This document shows positions 1-7,557 of a stretch of 64,000 nt of DNA, piece after piece. Made by a program: the position numbers and the translations under genes. How positions within the stretch are numbered: the stretch's first letter is position 1; the number at the start of each line of letters is the position of its first letter. This stretch comes from Lichenicoccus sp964247695 (GTDB lineage: Bacteria; Pseudomonadota; Alphaproteobacteria; Acetobacterales; Acetobacteraceae): positions 1 through 64,000 of the forward strand of contig CAXTVI010000017.1 of assembly GCA_964247695.1 (NCBI GenBank), read 5' to 3'. The notes below the pieces were generated by a model, which was not told where the DNA came from, ran no database searches, and worked only from the letters and a program-made list of their open reading frames with translations.

Positions 1-731
1 GAGATACTGCACCGTGTTGGTGTCCTGGTACTCGTCGACCAGGATGTAGCGGAAGCTGCGGTGATACTGCGCCAGCACGTCCGGCCGGGTGCGCAGGATG
101 TCGGTGATGTGCAGCATCAGGTCGCCGAAATCGCAGGCATTGAGCTGTTTGAGCCGTGCTTGGTAGTCGACATACACCAGCCGCGCCTTGCCGCCGGCGA
201 ATTCGCTGTCCTCGGCCGGCGTGATGCGGTCCGGCGACAGGCCGCGATCCTTCCAGCGCTGGATCACCCCCATCAGCCCCTGCGGCGGCCAGCGCTTGTT
301 GTCGATGCGGTTGGCCTCCATCACCTGCTTGAGCAGGCGGATCTGGTCGTCGGTATCGAGGATGGTGAAGCTCGACGTGAGCCCGACATACTCGGCGTGC
401 CGGCGCAGCATGCGGGCGCACAGCGCGTGGAAGGTGCCAAGCCAGAGACCCTCGGCGGGACGGCCGAGCAGGTGGCCGACCCGCTCGCGCATCTCGCGGG
501 CCGCCTTGTTGGTGAAGGTGACGGCCAGCACCTGGCCAGGAAAGGCGCGGCGCGACAGCAGGATGTGGGCGAAGCGGGTGGTCAGCACCCGGGTCTTGCC
601 GGTGCCGGCGCCGGCCAGCACCAGCAGCGGCCCGTCCAGGGTCTCGACCGCCTCGCGCTGCTCCGGATTGAGGCGCTCGAGATAGTCGTCGGCGGGGCGG
701 GACTCTGTGCTCTGCAGGGTGTCTGTCACAC
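1..731 (-). CDS. uvrD: UvrD/PcrA-type superfamily 1 DNA helicase, N-terminal part (runs off left edge)
   Basis: ATP-dependent 3'-5' DNA helicase of the UvrD/Rep/PcrA family, acting in nucleotide excision repair, mismatch repair or replication restart. Read on the minus strand from a GTG at 731, the protein opens with the Q-motif region LNPEQREAV, then the Walker A stretch AGAGTGKTRVLTTR, motif Ia AVTFTNKAAREM and, at the window edge, the Walker B stretch ILVDEYQDTN. Only about 243 of the usual 700-750 residues are inside the window, so the C-terminal 2A/2B domains are not seen. The ribosome site before the GTG is weak. PcrA and UvrD cannot be told apart from this fragment. Confidence 0.9.
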
Positions 732-841
732 CGGGAGATATAGCCCGGGCGCCGGGTCGCGCCAATCTGGCCGACAAGATCCTGTTGGTTGCTTTAACGA
801 AACGTTATAGGCTGCCCGCGGAACCAGGGGGAGGCGGCGGC

Positions 842-1738
842 ATGGTCTGGGGGTTCTCCGAAGCCGGCGGCTTCCCGTTGTCCGGATTGCTGCGTCGCGG
901 TGTGTCGCCGGCCCGGGTGCCCCTCCCGTTGCTGCCCATGACGGCCCTTGTCCCGGCAGCGCTGCCCGCGCCGCCTGCCCTCGACCGGCCGTTCCCGATC
1001 TTCGTGGCGAAGCCGGTGCTGCCGGCGCCGTCCGGCCACAACCAGGAGGCTCCATTCGCCAGCACCGGCCCGCAGGGGCATAGGCGCCGGATGCGCGAGC
1101 GCCTGCTCGCGCATGGCGGCGCGGCGCTCGCCGACTACGAGGTGCTGGAGATGCTGCTGTTCCTCGGCATCGCCCGGCGCGACACCAAGCCGCTGGCCAA
1201 GGCGCTGATCAACAGCTTCGGCTCGCTGTCGGCGGTGCTGTCGGCCTCGCCCGAGGCGCTGCAGCGGCAGGGTGGCCTCACCCCGGAGTGCGCGGCCCTG
1301 CTGCGGCTGCCCGAACTGGCGGCGCACCGGCTGTCACGCGCCGAGGCGCGTGATCACCCGATCCTGAACAACTGGGAGCGGCTGCACGGTTATTTCGAGA
1401 GCGCCCTGACCGGGGCGATCCCGGGGCAGCTCCGGGTGCTGTTCCTGGACAACCGCAACCGGCTGCTGGCCGACGAGGCGGTGGCCGAGGAACTGGCGCC
1501 TGGCGAGGAGGACAGCGTGCGCGCGATCATGCGCCATGCCCTGGGCCTGCACGCAACCGCGCTGGTGGTGGTCCGCATCGTGCCGCCGCGCGCGGTCGCG
1601 AAGGCCGTGCTGGAGCGCGAGGCGGCGCTGTCGCGGGAGCTGTCGCGAGCCTCCGCGCCACTCGCCATCATCGTGCATGACCACATGCTGATCGGTGGCG
1701 AGAACTGGGTCAGCCTGAAGCAGAAGGGCCTGATCTGA
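842..1738 (+). CDS. RadC-like protein with JAMM metal-binding motif missing
   Basis: RadC family paralogue of 298 residues. After about 85 residues of proline-rich leader it has the RadC helical region (MRERLLAHGG, YEVLEMLLFLGIARRDTKPLA) and a JAB/MPN-like fold ending in DHMLIGGENWVSLKQKGLI. The catalytic JAMM signature (HxHPSGDxxPSxxD), expected just after TALVVV, is absent: the sequence reads VVVRIVPPRAVAKAV, with no His-x-His and no matching Asp. The frame is open and well preserved, so a non-catalytic role is more likely than recent decay. ATG 842 was chosen for its AGGGGGAGG ribosome site; ATG 938 is an alternative that would remove 32 residues of leader. An intact RadC lies at 4087-4785. 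The function of RadC proteins is still poorly defined. Confidence 0.8.
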   Translation: MVWGFSEAGGFPLSGLLRRGVSPARVPLPLLPMTALVPAALPAPPALDRPFPIFVAKPVLPAPSGHNQEAPFASTGPQGHRRRMRERLLAHGGAALADYEVLEMLLFLGIARRDTKPLAKALINSFGSLSAVLSASPEALQRQGGLTPECAALLRLPELAAHRLSRAEARDHPILNNWERLHGYFESALTGAIPGQLRVLFLDNRNRLLADEAVAEELAPGEEDSVRAIMRHALGLHATALVVVRIVPPRAVAKAVLEREAALSRELSRASAPLAIIVHDHMLIGGENWVSLKQKGLI

Positions 1739-1745
1739 GGCAAAT

Positions 1746-1830
1746 TCAGCCGTTGCTGACGCCGCCATCGACGACCAGGTCGGAGGCGGTCACGAACGAG
1801 CTCTCGTCGGAGGCGAGGAACCAGGCTGCG
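1746..1830 (-). pseudogene. 3' remnant of an SDR oxidoreductase
   Basis: Read on the minus strand, this stretch encodes AAAWFLASDESSF followed by VTASDLVVDGGVSNG and a TGA stop. This is the characteristic C-terminal end of classical short-chain dehydrogenases (usual form: LFLASDxSSFVTGxxLxVDGG). Upstream on that strand the frame is closed by a TGA within a few codons, so at least 220 residues, including the Rossmann fold and the YxxxK site, are missing. It sits back-to-back with a broken LysR gene, the arrangement usual for a LysR regulator and its target SDR. I infer a degraded regulator/target pair. Confidence 0.75.
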
Positions 1831-1885
1831 GCTTTGCTTCATCGCCCGGCCTCCGATTTGCCCGGATCCCTTTGATCGGTTCCGC

Positions 1886-2587
1886 ATGATCGATTGGGAC
1901 GACATCCGTTACTTCCTCGCCGTCGCCCGCGGCGGCTCGGTCCGCGCCGCCGCCGAGCGGCACTTCACCGTCTTGCGACGCATCGCGCAGCTCGAGGAGC
2001 GCCTCGGGGCGCAGATGTTCGAGAAGTTCCCCACCGGGTATCGCCTGACGGCAGCGGGAGAGGAGGTTCTCGAGTTCGCGGACCAGATGGAGGCGTCCTC
2101 CTACCGGTTGCGGACGCGCATCTTCGGCCGGGACCAGGGCGTGCGCGGGGCGCTTCGGGTGACGCTGTCACCGACCCTGGCGACCCACCTGCTCATGCCG
2201 GACTTCGCCGAGTTCTGCCGCCTGCACCCCGAGATCGAGATGGAGCTCCTGTCCTCCGACGAGCCGGTCAACCTGACCAACCGCCAGGCCGATGTCGCGA
2301 TCCGGGTCGTCTATGACCGCGACGCCCTGCCGCTCAATCTGCACGGCTTGAAGGGACCGGAGCTGTTCGGCGGCGTCTACATGGCGCGCGAGCTGCTGGT
2401 CGCGTGGCGCGCCGGAGCGTCCGACCGCATCCGGTGGATCGTGAAGAACAATATCGGCATCTCGGACTGGGCGCGCGAGGGTGACATCCTCGCGGCAGGA
2501 GTTCCCTTTCGCACCACGGAGGCCGGGGCGCAGCTCGCGGCAGCGCGGCAGGGGCTCGGAATGACGACGTTTCCGCTCGGCCTAGGT
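1886..2587 (+). pseudogene. Broken LysR-family transcriptional regulator
   Basis: The frame begins MIDWDDIRYFLAVARGGSV and continues as a LysR regulator (VLRRIAQLEERLGAQMFEK, then a substrate-binding domain with ELLSSDEPVNLTNRQADVAI). Two signs of decay are visible. The helix-turn-helix reads AAAERHFTVLRR, where relatives have AAAERLGVNHSTVLRR, so about four residues of the turn are missing in frame. After GLGMTTFP (near 2575) the normal C-terminal 55 or so residues are replaced in the same frame by oxidoreductase sequence. The frame stays open to 2980, but the rest is not LysR. It is very unlikely to bind DNA normally. Confidence 0.75.
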
Positions 2588-2990
2588 ATCGACTGGCGCG
2601 GCCGCATCCTGATCGACGCGACCAACGCGCACACGGATGCCACGCCCGATCAGCCTGGCCGGCGTCACCAGGTCGCGTGCGGCGCTCAACGGACGGACGT
2701 CCAGCGAGATGGTCGCCGAAATGGCGCCTGGGGTTCGGCTCGTGAAATCGGTCAGCAACATCCCGATGGACTGGATCCAGGACTTCTCCGACAGCAAGCC
2801 CCGCACGGTCATCTTCACCTCAAGCGACGACGGCGACGCGAAGCGCCAGGTCATCGCGCTGATCGACAGCCTGGGTTTCGCGGCGATCGACCTCGGATCG
2901 CTCTCCGTCGGCGAAGCGATGCACGAGATCGGCGCGCCGCTCTCCGGGCTCGACCTGCACTTGTCCGAAGGCTTCGCTGAGTGTGACGGG
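2588..2990 (+). pseudogene. Frameshifted 3' half of a coenzyme-F420/NADP oxidoreductase-like gene
   Basis: Sequence resembling the C-terminal half of NADPH-dependent F420-reductase-like proteins (Rossmann NAD(P)-binding family). The first part, WRGRILIDATNAHTDATPD, is in the frame of the upstream LysR remnant. Near 2650 the homology moves to another frame, continuing ISLAGVTRSRAALNGRTSSE, then LVKSVSNIPMDWIQDFSD and ALIDSLGFAAIDLGSLSVGE, and ending around LSGLDLHLSEGF. The N-terminal GxGxxG part is missing. This indicates a deletion joining two genes plus a later 1-base indel. No functional product is expected. Confidence 0.7.
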
Positions 2991-3053
2991 GAGGTGGACG
3001 CGCCAGGCTTCGCCCTTCGCGATGCTGACGCCGGGTTCGTATTCCCGGGACCA

Positions 3054-3245
3054 TCAGGACGAGAGGGACACGAACTCCGTCCGGTCGCAGGCCGCAAGCG
3101 CGGGCGCCCAGCCGCGGCGCGCAGCGACCGCGTCCGGCCCGAGGCTCGGCGGCCCGCTCACCGGGTTGGCCGGATCGCCACGGTCTGCGCGCGGCTCGGT
3201 CGTCCGCCGGCGGCGGATCGTCGAGCTGGTCGTATCGTCGGTCAT
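3054..3245 (-). CDS. Small arginine-rich hypothetical protein coupled to the HAD phosphatase
   Basis: A 63-residue open frame with no family I recognise. It is rich in Arg, Thr, Pro and Asp near the N-terminus (SSTIRRRRTTEPRADRGD) and has no signal peptide or membrane segment. The reason to list it is its start: its ATG overlaps the TGA of the upstream HAD gene (ATGA at 3245-3242), the pattern of translational coupling used repeatedly in this window. Against it: short length, low complexity, and high GC that keeps many frames open. Its 3' end runs towards the decayed region at 2588-2990. Confidence 0.35.
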   Translation of the reverse strand: MTDDTTSSTIRRRRTTEPRADRGDPANPVSGPPSLGPDAVAARRGWAPALAACDRTEFVSLSS

Positions 3246-3973
3246 GGCTGCTGCTCCGGAATGTCCCGGTTCCGGCCTTGATGAAGTGCCGCCTGCGCGA
3301 GTTGCCGATCGATCTCGGCCAGCAGCGTCCGCGGGCTGTCGGCCAGCCCATCCGCGCCGGCGTCCTCGAGTTCCTGGCGCCCGCCATAGCCCCAGAGCGC
3401 ACCCACCGCGCGCATGTCGTTCGCATGCGCGCCGCTGATGTCGAACCGGCGGTCGCCGACCATGACGCTGTGCGCCGGATCGATCGCCTCCTCCTCGATC
3501 AGGCGCGCGATCAGCTCCGGCTTCTCGGCGCCGCTATCGTCCGGCCGCGCCCCGTAGAAGCCATGGAAGTGTCCGGTGAGGCCGCGCATGCCGAGGATGC
3601 GGCGTGCCAGCTGCTCGGGCTTGGAGGTCGCGAGCAGCACGCGGCGGCCTGACGCGGTGAGCGCCTGCATGAAATCGGCCACGCCGTCGAACAGCGGGCT
3701 GTCCAGCATGCCGCTCGCCTCGTAGTTGCGGCGGTAGGCCAGCACCGCCTCTCCAACGCGGTCGTCGCCGAACTCCGACAGCAGCCGCGCCATGATGTCG
3801 GGCAGCGGCGGCCCGACCACCCAGTCGAGGTCGGCGCCCGCATCGATGGCATGGCCAAGCTCGGCCAGGGCGCGACGCAGGCAGGCGATGATGCCTTCGC
3901 GCGAGGCGACCAGGGTGCCGTCCAGGTCGAGCAGCACCGCCTGCCGCGAGGGATGCCGGTGATGCGGGGTCAC
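3242..3973 (-). CDS. HAD-superfamily hydrolase, phosphoglycolate phosphatase-like
   Basis: Haloacid dehalogenase-type phosphatase of 243 residues, probably cytosolic. Motif I is LLDLDGTLVASREGI (nucleophile Asp and acid/base Asp). Motif II is VLLATSKPEQLARRIL, motif III Lys lies in GAEKPELIARLIEEE, and motif IV is MVGDRRFDISGAHANDM. The cap between motifs I and II is helical, as in Gph and PpaX relatives, so 2-phosphoglycolate or another small phosphate ester is plausible, but the substrate cannot be read from sequence. The start was set at GTG 3973, just before the conserved beta strand, because no ATG in frame gives a sensible N-terminus; the longer frame upstream is shadow. The stop overlaps the start of a 63-codon frame. 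Confidence 0.85.
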   Translation of the reverse strand: MTPHHRHPSRQAVLLDLDGTLVASREGIIACLRRALAELGHAIDAGADLDWVVGPPLPDIMARLLSEFGDDRVGEAVLAYRRNYEASGMLDSPLFDGVADFMQALTASGRRVLLATSKPEQLARRILGMRGLTGHFHGFYGARPDDSGAEKPELIARLIEEEAIDPAHSVMVGDRRFDISGAHANDMRAVGALWGYGGRQELEDAGADGLADSPRTLLAEIDRQLAQAALHQGRNRDIPEQQP

Positions 3974-4086
3974 GGGCGAATGGTCCGGATCGGTGTCATG
4001 CCCCGACCCTAGCCCGGTCCGGAATAGGAGGCGAAATCCTAATCGTTGCGATATCGTATTTTCTATGCGACCGCCGGAGCCATTCC

Positions 4087-4785
4087 ATGCCAGCCCGCCA
4101 ACAGAAGAAGCCGTCCCAGCAGGCCGCAGCGGAGGCGGCACGCCCGCCGGAGGGCGACGAGGCCACGGCGGACCTGGAACTGCTGTCGCTGCTGCTGACC
4201 CATGCGATGCCGGCGCACGAGGATACCGCGCGGCTCGCCCGGGAGGCCCTGGCCCGGTTCGGCAGCTTCGCGGCACTGCTGGCGGCGCCGCTACGCGAGC
4301 TGCAGGGGTTCGCGGGCTTCAACGCGCACAGCATGGCCGCCGTCCGGCTGCTGCACGAGACCGCGCTGCGCCTGGCGCGCGCGCGCATGCAGGGCGAGAC
4401 GGTGCTGGACGATCCCGCGCGGCTGATCGCCTACCTCACGGCGGTGCTGGCGCGCGAGAAGATCGAACAGTTCCGCATCCTGTTCCTGGACGGCCAGGAT
4501 CGGCTGATCACCGACGAGGCGCAGGCGCGCGGCACCGTCAACCACACGCCGGTCTATCCGCGCGAGGTGGTGCGCCGCGCCATCGAGCTGGACGCGGCGG
4601 CGATCATCCTGGTGCATAACCATCCGAGCGGCGACCCGACGCCATCGCGCGAGGACCTGTCGATGACCGCGCAGGTGGTTCAGGCCGCCTCGGTGCTCGG
4701 CATCGCGGTGCGCGACCATGTCATCATCGGCAACGGCCGCTGGACCAGCTTCCGCGAGCAGGGGCTGCTGCAGCCGGCCTCGTAA
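4087..4785 (+). CDS. radC: RadC/JAB-domain protein, intact
   Basis: RadC family protein of 232 residues with a complete JAMM metalloprotease-like signature, LVHNHPSGDPTPSREDL, supplying the His-x-His and Asp zinc ligands. The N-terminal helical part (LELLSLLLTHAMP, LAREALARFGSFAALLAAP) and the ending VIIGNGRWTSFREQGLL are typical. RadC was named for DNA repair, but its biochemical role is uncertain in most bacteria. The ATG is preceded by GGAG at a suitable distance. It is separated from the divergent HAD gene by about 110 bases of comparatively AT-rich DNA. A second RadC-like gene without the JAMM residues lies at 842-1738. Confidence 0.92.
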   Translation: MPARQQKKPSQQAAAEAARPPEGDEATADLELLSLLLTHAMPAHEDTARLAREALARFGSFAALLAAPLRELQGFAGFNAHSMAAVRLLHETALRLARARMQGETVLDDPARLIAYLTAVLAREKIEQFRILFLDGQDRLITDEAQARGTVNHTPVYPREVVRRAIELDAAAIILVHNHPSGDPTPSREDLSMTAQVVQAASVLGIAVRDHVIIGNGRWTSFREQGLLQPAS

Positions 4786-4896
4786 CCAACTGCACCTCCC
4801 GCAGCCGATGCGGTTGTGCTGCCGGGTGAAGGTGGTGGTGGCGTCTGCGCGGAGCTTCGGAGGTGGTGGCCAGGCCCTGCGGCTGCGCGTCTGGCG

Positions 4897-5073
4897 AGCC
4901 CGGGCTTCATCCCGATGGCGATCTCGGCCAGCGCCGGCACCGAGGTCGAGCGCCCGCTGGCCGCCGTGGTGATCGGCGGCCTGCTGACCTCGACGCTGCT
5001 GACCCTGCTGGTGCTGCCGGCCCTGTTCGCGCGGGTGGCGGAACGCCGGCCTACTCAGGCGCCGGGTTCATAG
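4897..5073 (+). pseudogene. 3' remnant of a heavy-metal RND efflux pump (CzcA/CusA type)
   Basis: The reading ASPGFIPMAISASAGTEVER followed by PLAAVVIGGLLTSTLLTLLV and LPALFARVAE up to a TAG stop is the last transmembrane part of HME-family RND transporters (usual form: LGFIPMAxxxGxGAEVQRPLATVVIGG...STLLTLxVLPALY). The remaining roughly 1000 residues are absent; upstream of about 4890 no homology can be read in any frame. The remnant stop overlaps the 3' end of purK on the opposite strand by 19 bases. This is a deletion scar left from a metal-resistance locus. Confidence 0.75.
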
Positions 5074-6221
5074 CCGCCGAAGACGGCGAGCGCGTCGGCC
5101 AGCCCGAACCGGCCGGGCAGCGCGTCACGCGGGAACAGGCGGTTAACGTGGCCCATCTTGCGGCCGGGACGGGCCTCCAGCTTGCCGTACAGGTGGCCGA
5201 GCAGGCCGTCGGTCGCCATGATGCGCGGCCACAGCGCGAGGTCGTCCGGACCGACGAGGTTCTTCATCGCGGCGTCGGAATGGCGCACCGCCGGCGGTAG
5301 CGGCAGGCCGGCGACGGCGCGAATGTGCATCTCGAACTGGCTGACCGGGCAGGCATCCATCGTCCAGTGGCCGGAATTATGCGGACGCGGCGCGATCTCG
5401 TTGACCAGCAGGCTCCCCTCGGCATCGAGAAACATCTCCACGCCGAGCAGCCCGACCAGATCCAGGTGGCTGGCGATCCGCGTGGCCAGCGACTGCGCCG
5501 CCTCCCGGATGTCCGGACCCAGCGGCGCCGGTGCCAGGGTGAGGTCGAGGATTTGATTGCGGTGGTGGTTCTGCACCGCATCGAAGGTGCGGATGGTGCC
5601 GTCCAGGCCGCGCGCCACCATCACGCTGAGTTCGGCGGCGAACGGCACCAGTTGCTCCGCCACCAGCGGGTGCGGCGCCAGCCGGTCGAAGGCGGCCTGC
5701 AGCGCTTGCGCGTCATGCATCACTGCCTGGCCACGGCCGTCATAGCCCAGGCGGGTGGTCTTGAGCACCAGGGGCAGGCCGAGACGGTCGGTCGCAGCGC
5801 GCAGCGCGTCCGGGCTGTCCACCGCATGCCAGGCTGCCACCGGGATGCCGGCTGCCTCCAGCATGCGCTTCTCGAGGATACGGTCCTGGCTGGTGCGCAG
5901 GATAGCGACCGACGGCCGCACCGGACGCAGCGACGCCAGCAGCTCGAGACCGTCGGCGCTGATGTTCTCGAACTCGAACGTCACCACCGAGACCGCCTCG
6001 GCGAAGCGGCGCAGCACCGCCGGATCCGCGTGCGAGCCGAGCGTGATCGAGGCGCAGACCTGCGCCGCAGGTCCGTCCGCCTCCTCGGTCAGCACATGGC
6101 AGCGGTAGCCGAGCCTTGCCGCGGCCAGCGCCGACATGCGGCCGAGCTGCCCGCCGCCGACGATCCCGATCACGCTTCCCGGTGGCAGCGCCGGTGCAGG
6201 AATTTCGCGCGCGCCGCTCAT
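5055..6221 (-). CDS. purK: N5-carboxyaminoimidazole ribonucleotide synthase PurK
   Basis: ATP-grasp enzyme of de novo purine synthesis that makes N5-CAIR from AIR, bicarbonate and ATP. It has 388 residues, about family length. Visible are the N-terminal nucleotide fold IGIVGGGQLGRMSALAAARL, VVTFEFENI, the ATP-grasp lysine stretch PLVLKTTRLGYDGRGQ, and the metal/ATP loop LLVNEIAPRPHNSGHWTMDA. Its ATG overlaps the purE stop as ATGA (6221-6218), so the two are translationally coupled; their products act in sequence. The 3' end meets the tail of an RND pump remnant on the other strand. Confidence 0.97.
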   Translation of the reverse strand: MSGAREIPAPALPPGSVIGIVGGGQLGRMSALAAARLGYRCHVLTEEADGPAAQVCASITLGSHADPAVLRRFAEAVSVVTFEFENISADGLELLASLRPVRPSVAILRTSQDRILEKRMLEAAGIPVAAWHAVDSPDALRAATDRLGLPLVLKTTRLGYDGRGQAVMHDAQALQAAFDRLAPHPLVAEQLVPFAAELSVMVARGLDGTIRTFDAVQNHHRNQILDLTLAPAPLGPDIREAAQSLATRIASHLDLVGLLGVEMFLDAEGSLLVNEIAPRPHNSGHWTMDACPVSQFEMHIRAVAGLPLPPAVRHSDAAMKNLVGPDDLALWPRIMATDGLLGHLYGKLEARPGRKMGHVNRLFPRDALPGRFGLADALAVFGGYEPGA

Positions 6222-6895
6222 GCCCCGCTATCAGGCTCGTCTGGCACCGACGCGGTCTGCAGCGAGCGCCAGGCCTCCAGCCGGGCCGCCACCGCCTCGT
6301 CCCCGACCGCCAGGATCGAGGTCGCCAGCAGGGCGGCGTTGATCGCGCCCGGTTTGCCGATCGCGAGCGTGCCCACCGGCACTCCGGCCGGCATCTGCAC
6401 GATGGATAGCAGGCTGTCCATGCCGCGCAAGGCAGGGCTTTCGACCGGCACGCCGAGCACCGGCAGCGTAGTCCAGGCGGCGCACATGCCCGGCAGATGA
6501 GCAGCGCCCCCCGCCGCCGCGATGATCACCGACAATCCGCGCAGGCGCGCTGTGCTGGCATACTCGACGAGGCGGTCGGGGGTGCGGTGGGCCGAGATGA
6601 TCCGGGTCTCGTAGTCGATCGCGAGCGTGCCCAGCATCTCGGCGGCATGCGACAGGGTCTGCCAGTCGGACTGGCTGCCCATGATCAGTCCGACCCGGAT
6701 GCGGCCGCGCTGGCCGGTCTGAGCCGGGTCATCGGGGCGCGGCACCACGCCGCTGCCCGGGATGAGGTCGTCCATCCCGGGTTGGTCATCGGCGAACTCC
6801 CCCGCCGCCGGACCGGCCGGGGGGTAGTCTGCCGAGGCGCTGGAGGCGCCCGGAGGAGTGGCGTGTTCAGGGATCATCGGGCGGCCTTCGGTCAT
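6218..6895 (-). CDS. purE: N5-carboxyaminoimidazole ribonucleotide mutase PurE with N-terminal extension
   Basis: Converts N5-CAIR to CAIR in purine synthesis, next step after PurK. The catalytic core starts at VGLIMGSQSDWQTLSHAAEM and includes the active-site loop IISAHRTPDRLVEYA and the glycine-rich AAAGGAAHLPGM. The protein has 225 residues while class I PurE is usually 160-175; the excess is about 65 residues of Pro/Ala/Asp-rich sequence before the core. I kept the ATG at 6895 because it overlaps the upstream DUF465 stop as ATGA and no better internal start is evident. Three genes (DUF465, purE, purK) thus form a tightly coupled operon. Confidence 0.95.
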   Translation of the reverse strand: MTEGRPMIPEHATPPGASSASADYPPAGPAAGEFADDQPGMDDLIPGSGVVPRPDDPAQTGQRGRIRVGLIMGSQSDWQTLSHAAEMLGTLAIDYETRIISAHRTPDRLVEYASTARLRGLSVIIAAAGGAAHLPGMCAAWTTLPVLGVPVESPALRGMDSLLSIVQMPAGVPVGTLAIGKPGAINAALLATSILAVGDEAVAARLEAWRSLQTASVPDEPDSGA

Positions 6896-7092
6896 GCGAT
6901 GCTGTCCGGGATCAGACGGCTTTCAAGCCACGCGATCTCGTCCTTCAGCATCAGCTTGCGCTTCTTGAGACGCTGCAGCTGCAACTGGTCGATCGGCTGG
7001 GCGGCCAGGCGACCGATCACCGTGTCGAGGTCGCGGTGCTCGCTGCGCAGTTCATGCAGTTGACGCAGCAGGGTGTCGTGATCTGTCAGCAT
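6892..7092 (-). CDS. DUF465/YdcH family small coiled-coil protein
   Basis: A 66-residue basic helical protein starting MLTDHDTLLRQLHELRSEHR, with the family hallmark LQRLKKRKLMLKDEIAWLE. DUF465 (YdcH) proteins are short helical hairpins of unknown function, common in proteobacteria. The ATG at 7092 has AGG upstream; a longer frame to 7173 would add an implausible Trp/His-rich leader. It is the first gene of the DUF465-purE-purK operon, its TGA overlapping the purE ATG. A second DUF465 gene is divergently placed at 7306. Confidence 0.88.
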   Translation of the reverse strand: MLTDHDTLLRQLHELRSEHRDLDTVIGRLAAQPIDQLQLQRLKKRKLMLKDEIAWLESRLIPDSIA

Positions 7093-7305
7093 GGGGACCT
7101 GCCATAGCATGCGCCGGTGCCACCCTCCATGAGCGAACCCGCCGGTGTACTGGCGGAGTGCGGCGGACCCCACGGGTTACCGCGAGGTCTTCCGGAACCG
7201 GTGGTTCGGGTCGAGTCTTTTGCGTGGCGAGACCGGTCGGCACGGGACTAACGTTTGGCCAACCGGCCCGGGTTCGGTGTCCGGCAAACCCAGTTCGGAG
7301 GCACC

Positions 7306-7476
7306 ATGAGCGTGCAAGCGCGGATCGACAGCCTGAAGACCAGGCACGCCACCCTGGACACGCGCATCACGGAGGAGGATCACCGGCCGCAGCCCGATCA
7401 GGACGCGTTGAACCGGCTCAAGCTGGAGAAGCTGCGGGTCAAGGAAGAGGTCGAGCGCTTGAGCCGGGGCGCCTGA
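7306..7476 (+). CDS. Second DUF465/YdcH-like small protein
   Basis: A 56-residue protein beginning MSVQARIDSLKTRHATLDTR and ending NRLKLEKLRVKEEVERL. It has the charged two-helix pattern of DUF465, including the K/R-rich LKxEKLRxKEEVE segment. The start is well supported by GGAG at 7298-7301, five bases before the ATG. It is transcribed away from the DUF465-purE-purK operon across about 210 bases. A strong hairpin terminator follows at 7496-7531, so it is likely a single-gene transcript. Function unknown. Confidence 0.8.
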   Translation: MSVQARIDSLKTRHATLDTRITEEDHRPQPDQDALNRLKLEKLRVKEEVERLSRGA

Positions 7477-7495
7477 ACTCCAGCATATCAACCAT

Positions 7496-7531
7496 GAGCC
7501 GGTCCCGGGCAACGAGGCCCGGGACCGGCTC
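7496..7531. terminator. Strong hairpin between the DUF465 gene and trcR
   Basis: A perfect 15-bp inverted repeat (gagccggtcccgggc / gcccgggaccggctc) with a 6-base loop, placed 19 bases after the DUF465 stop and 27 bases beyond the 3' end of the convergent trcR gene. There is no T-run, so it may end transcription from both sides as a stem only, or act with Rho. Confidence 0.7.
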
Positions 7532-7557
7532 CTGCTGCAGCGCAGGGCCGCCGGATG

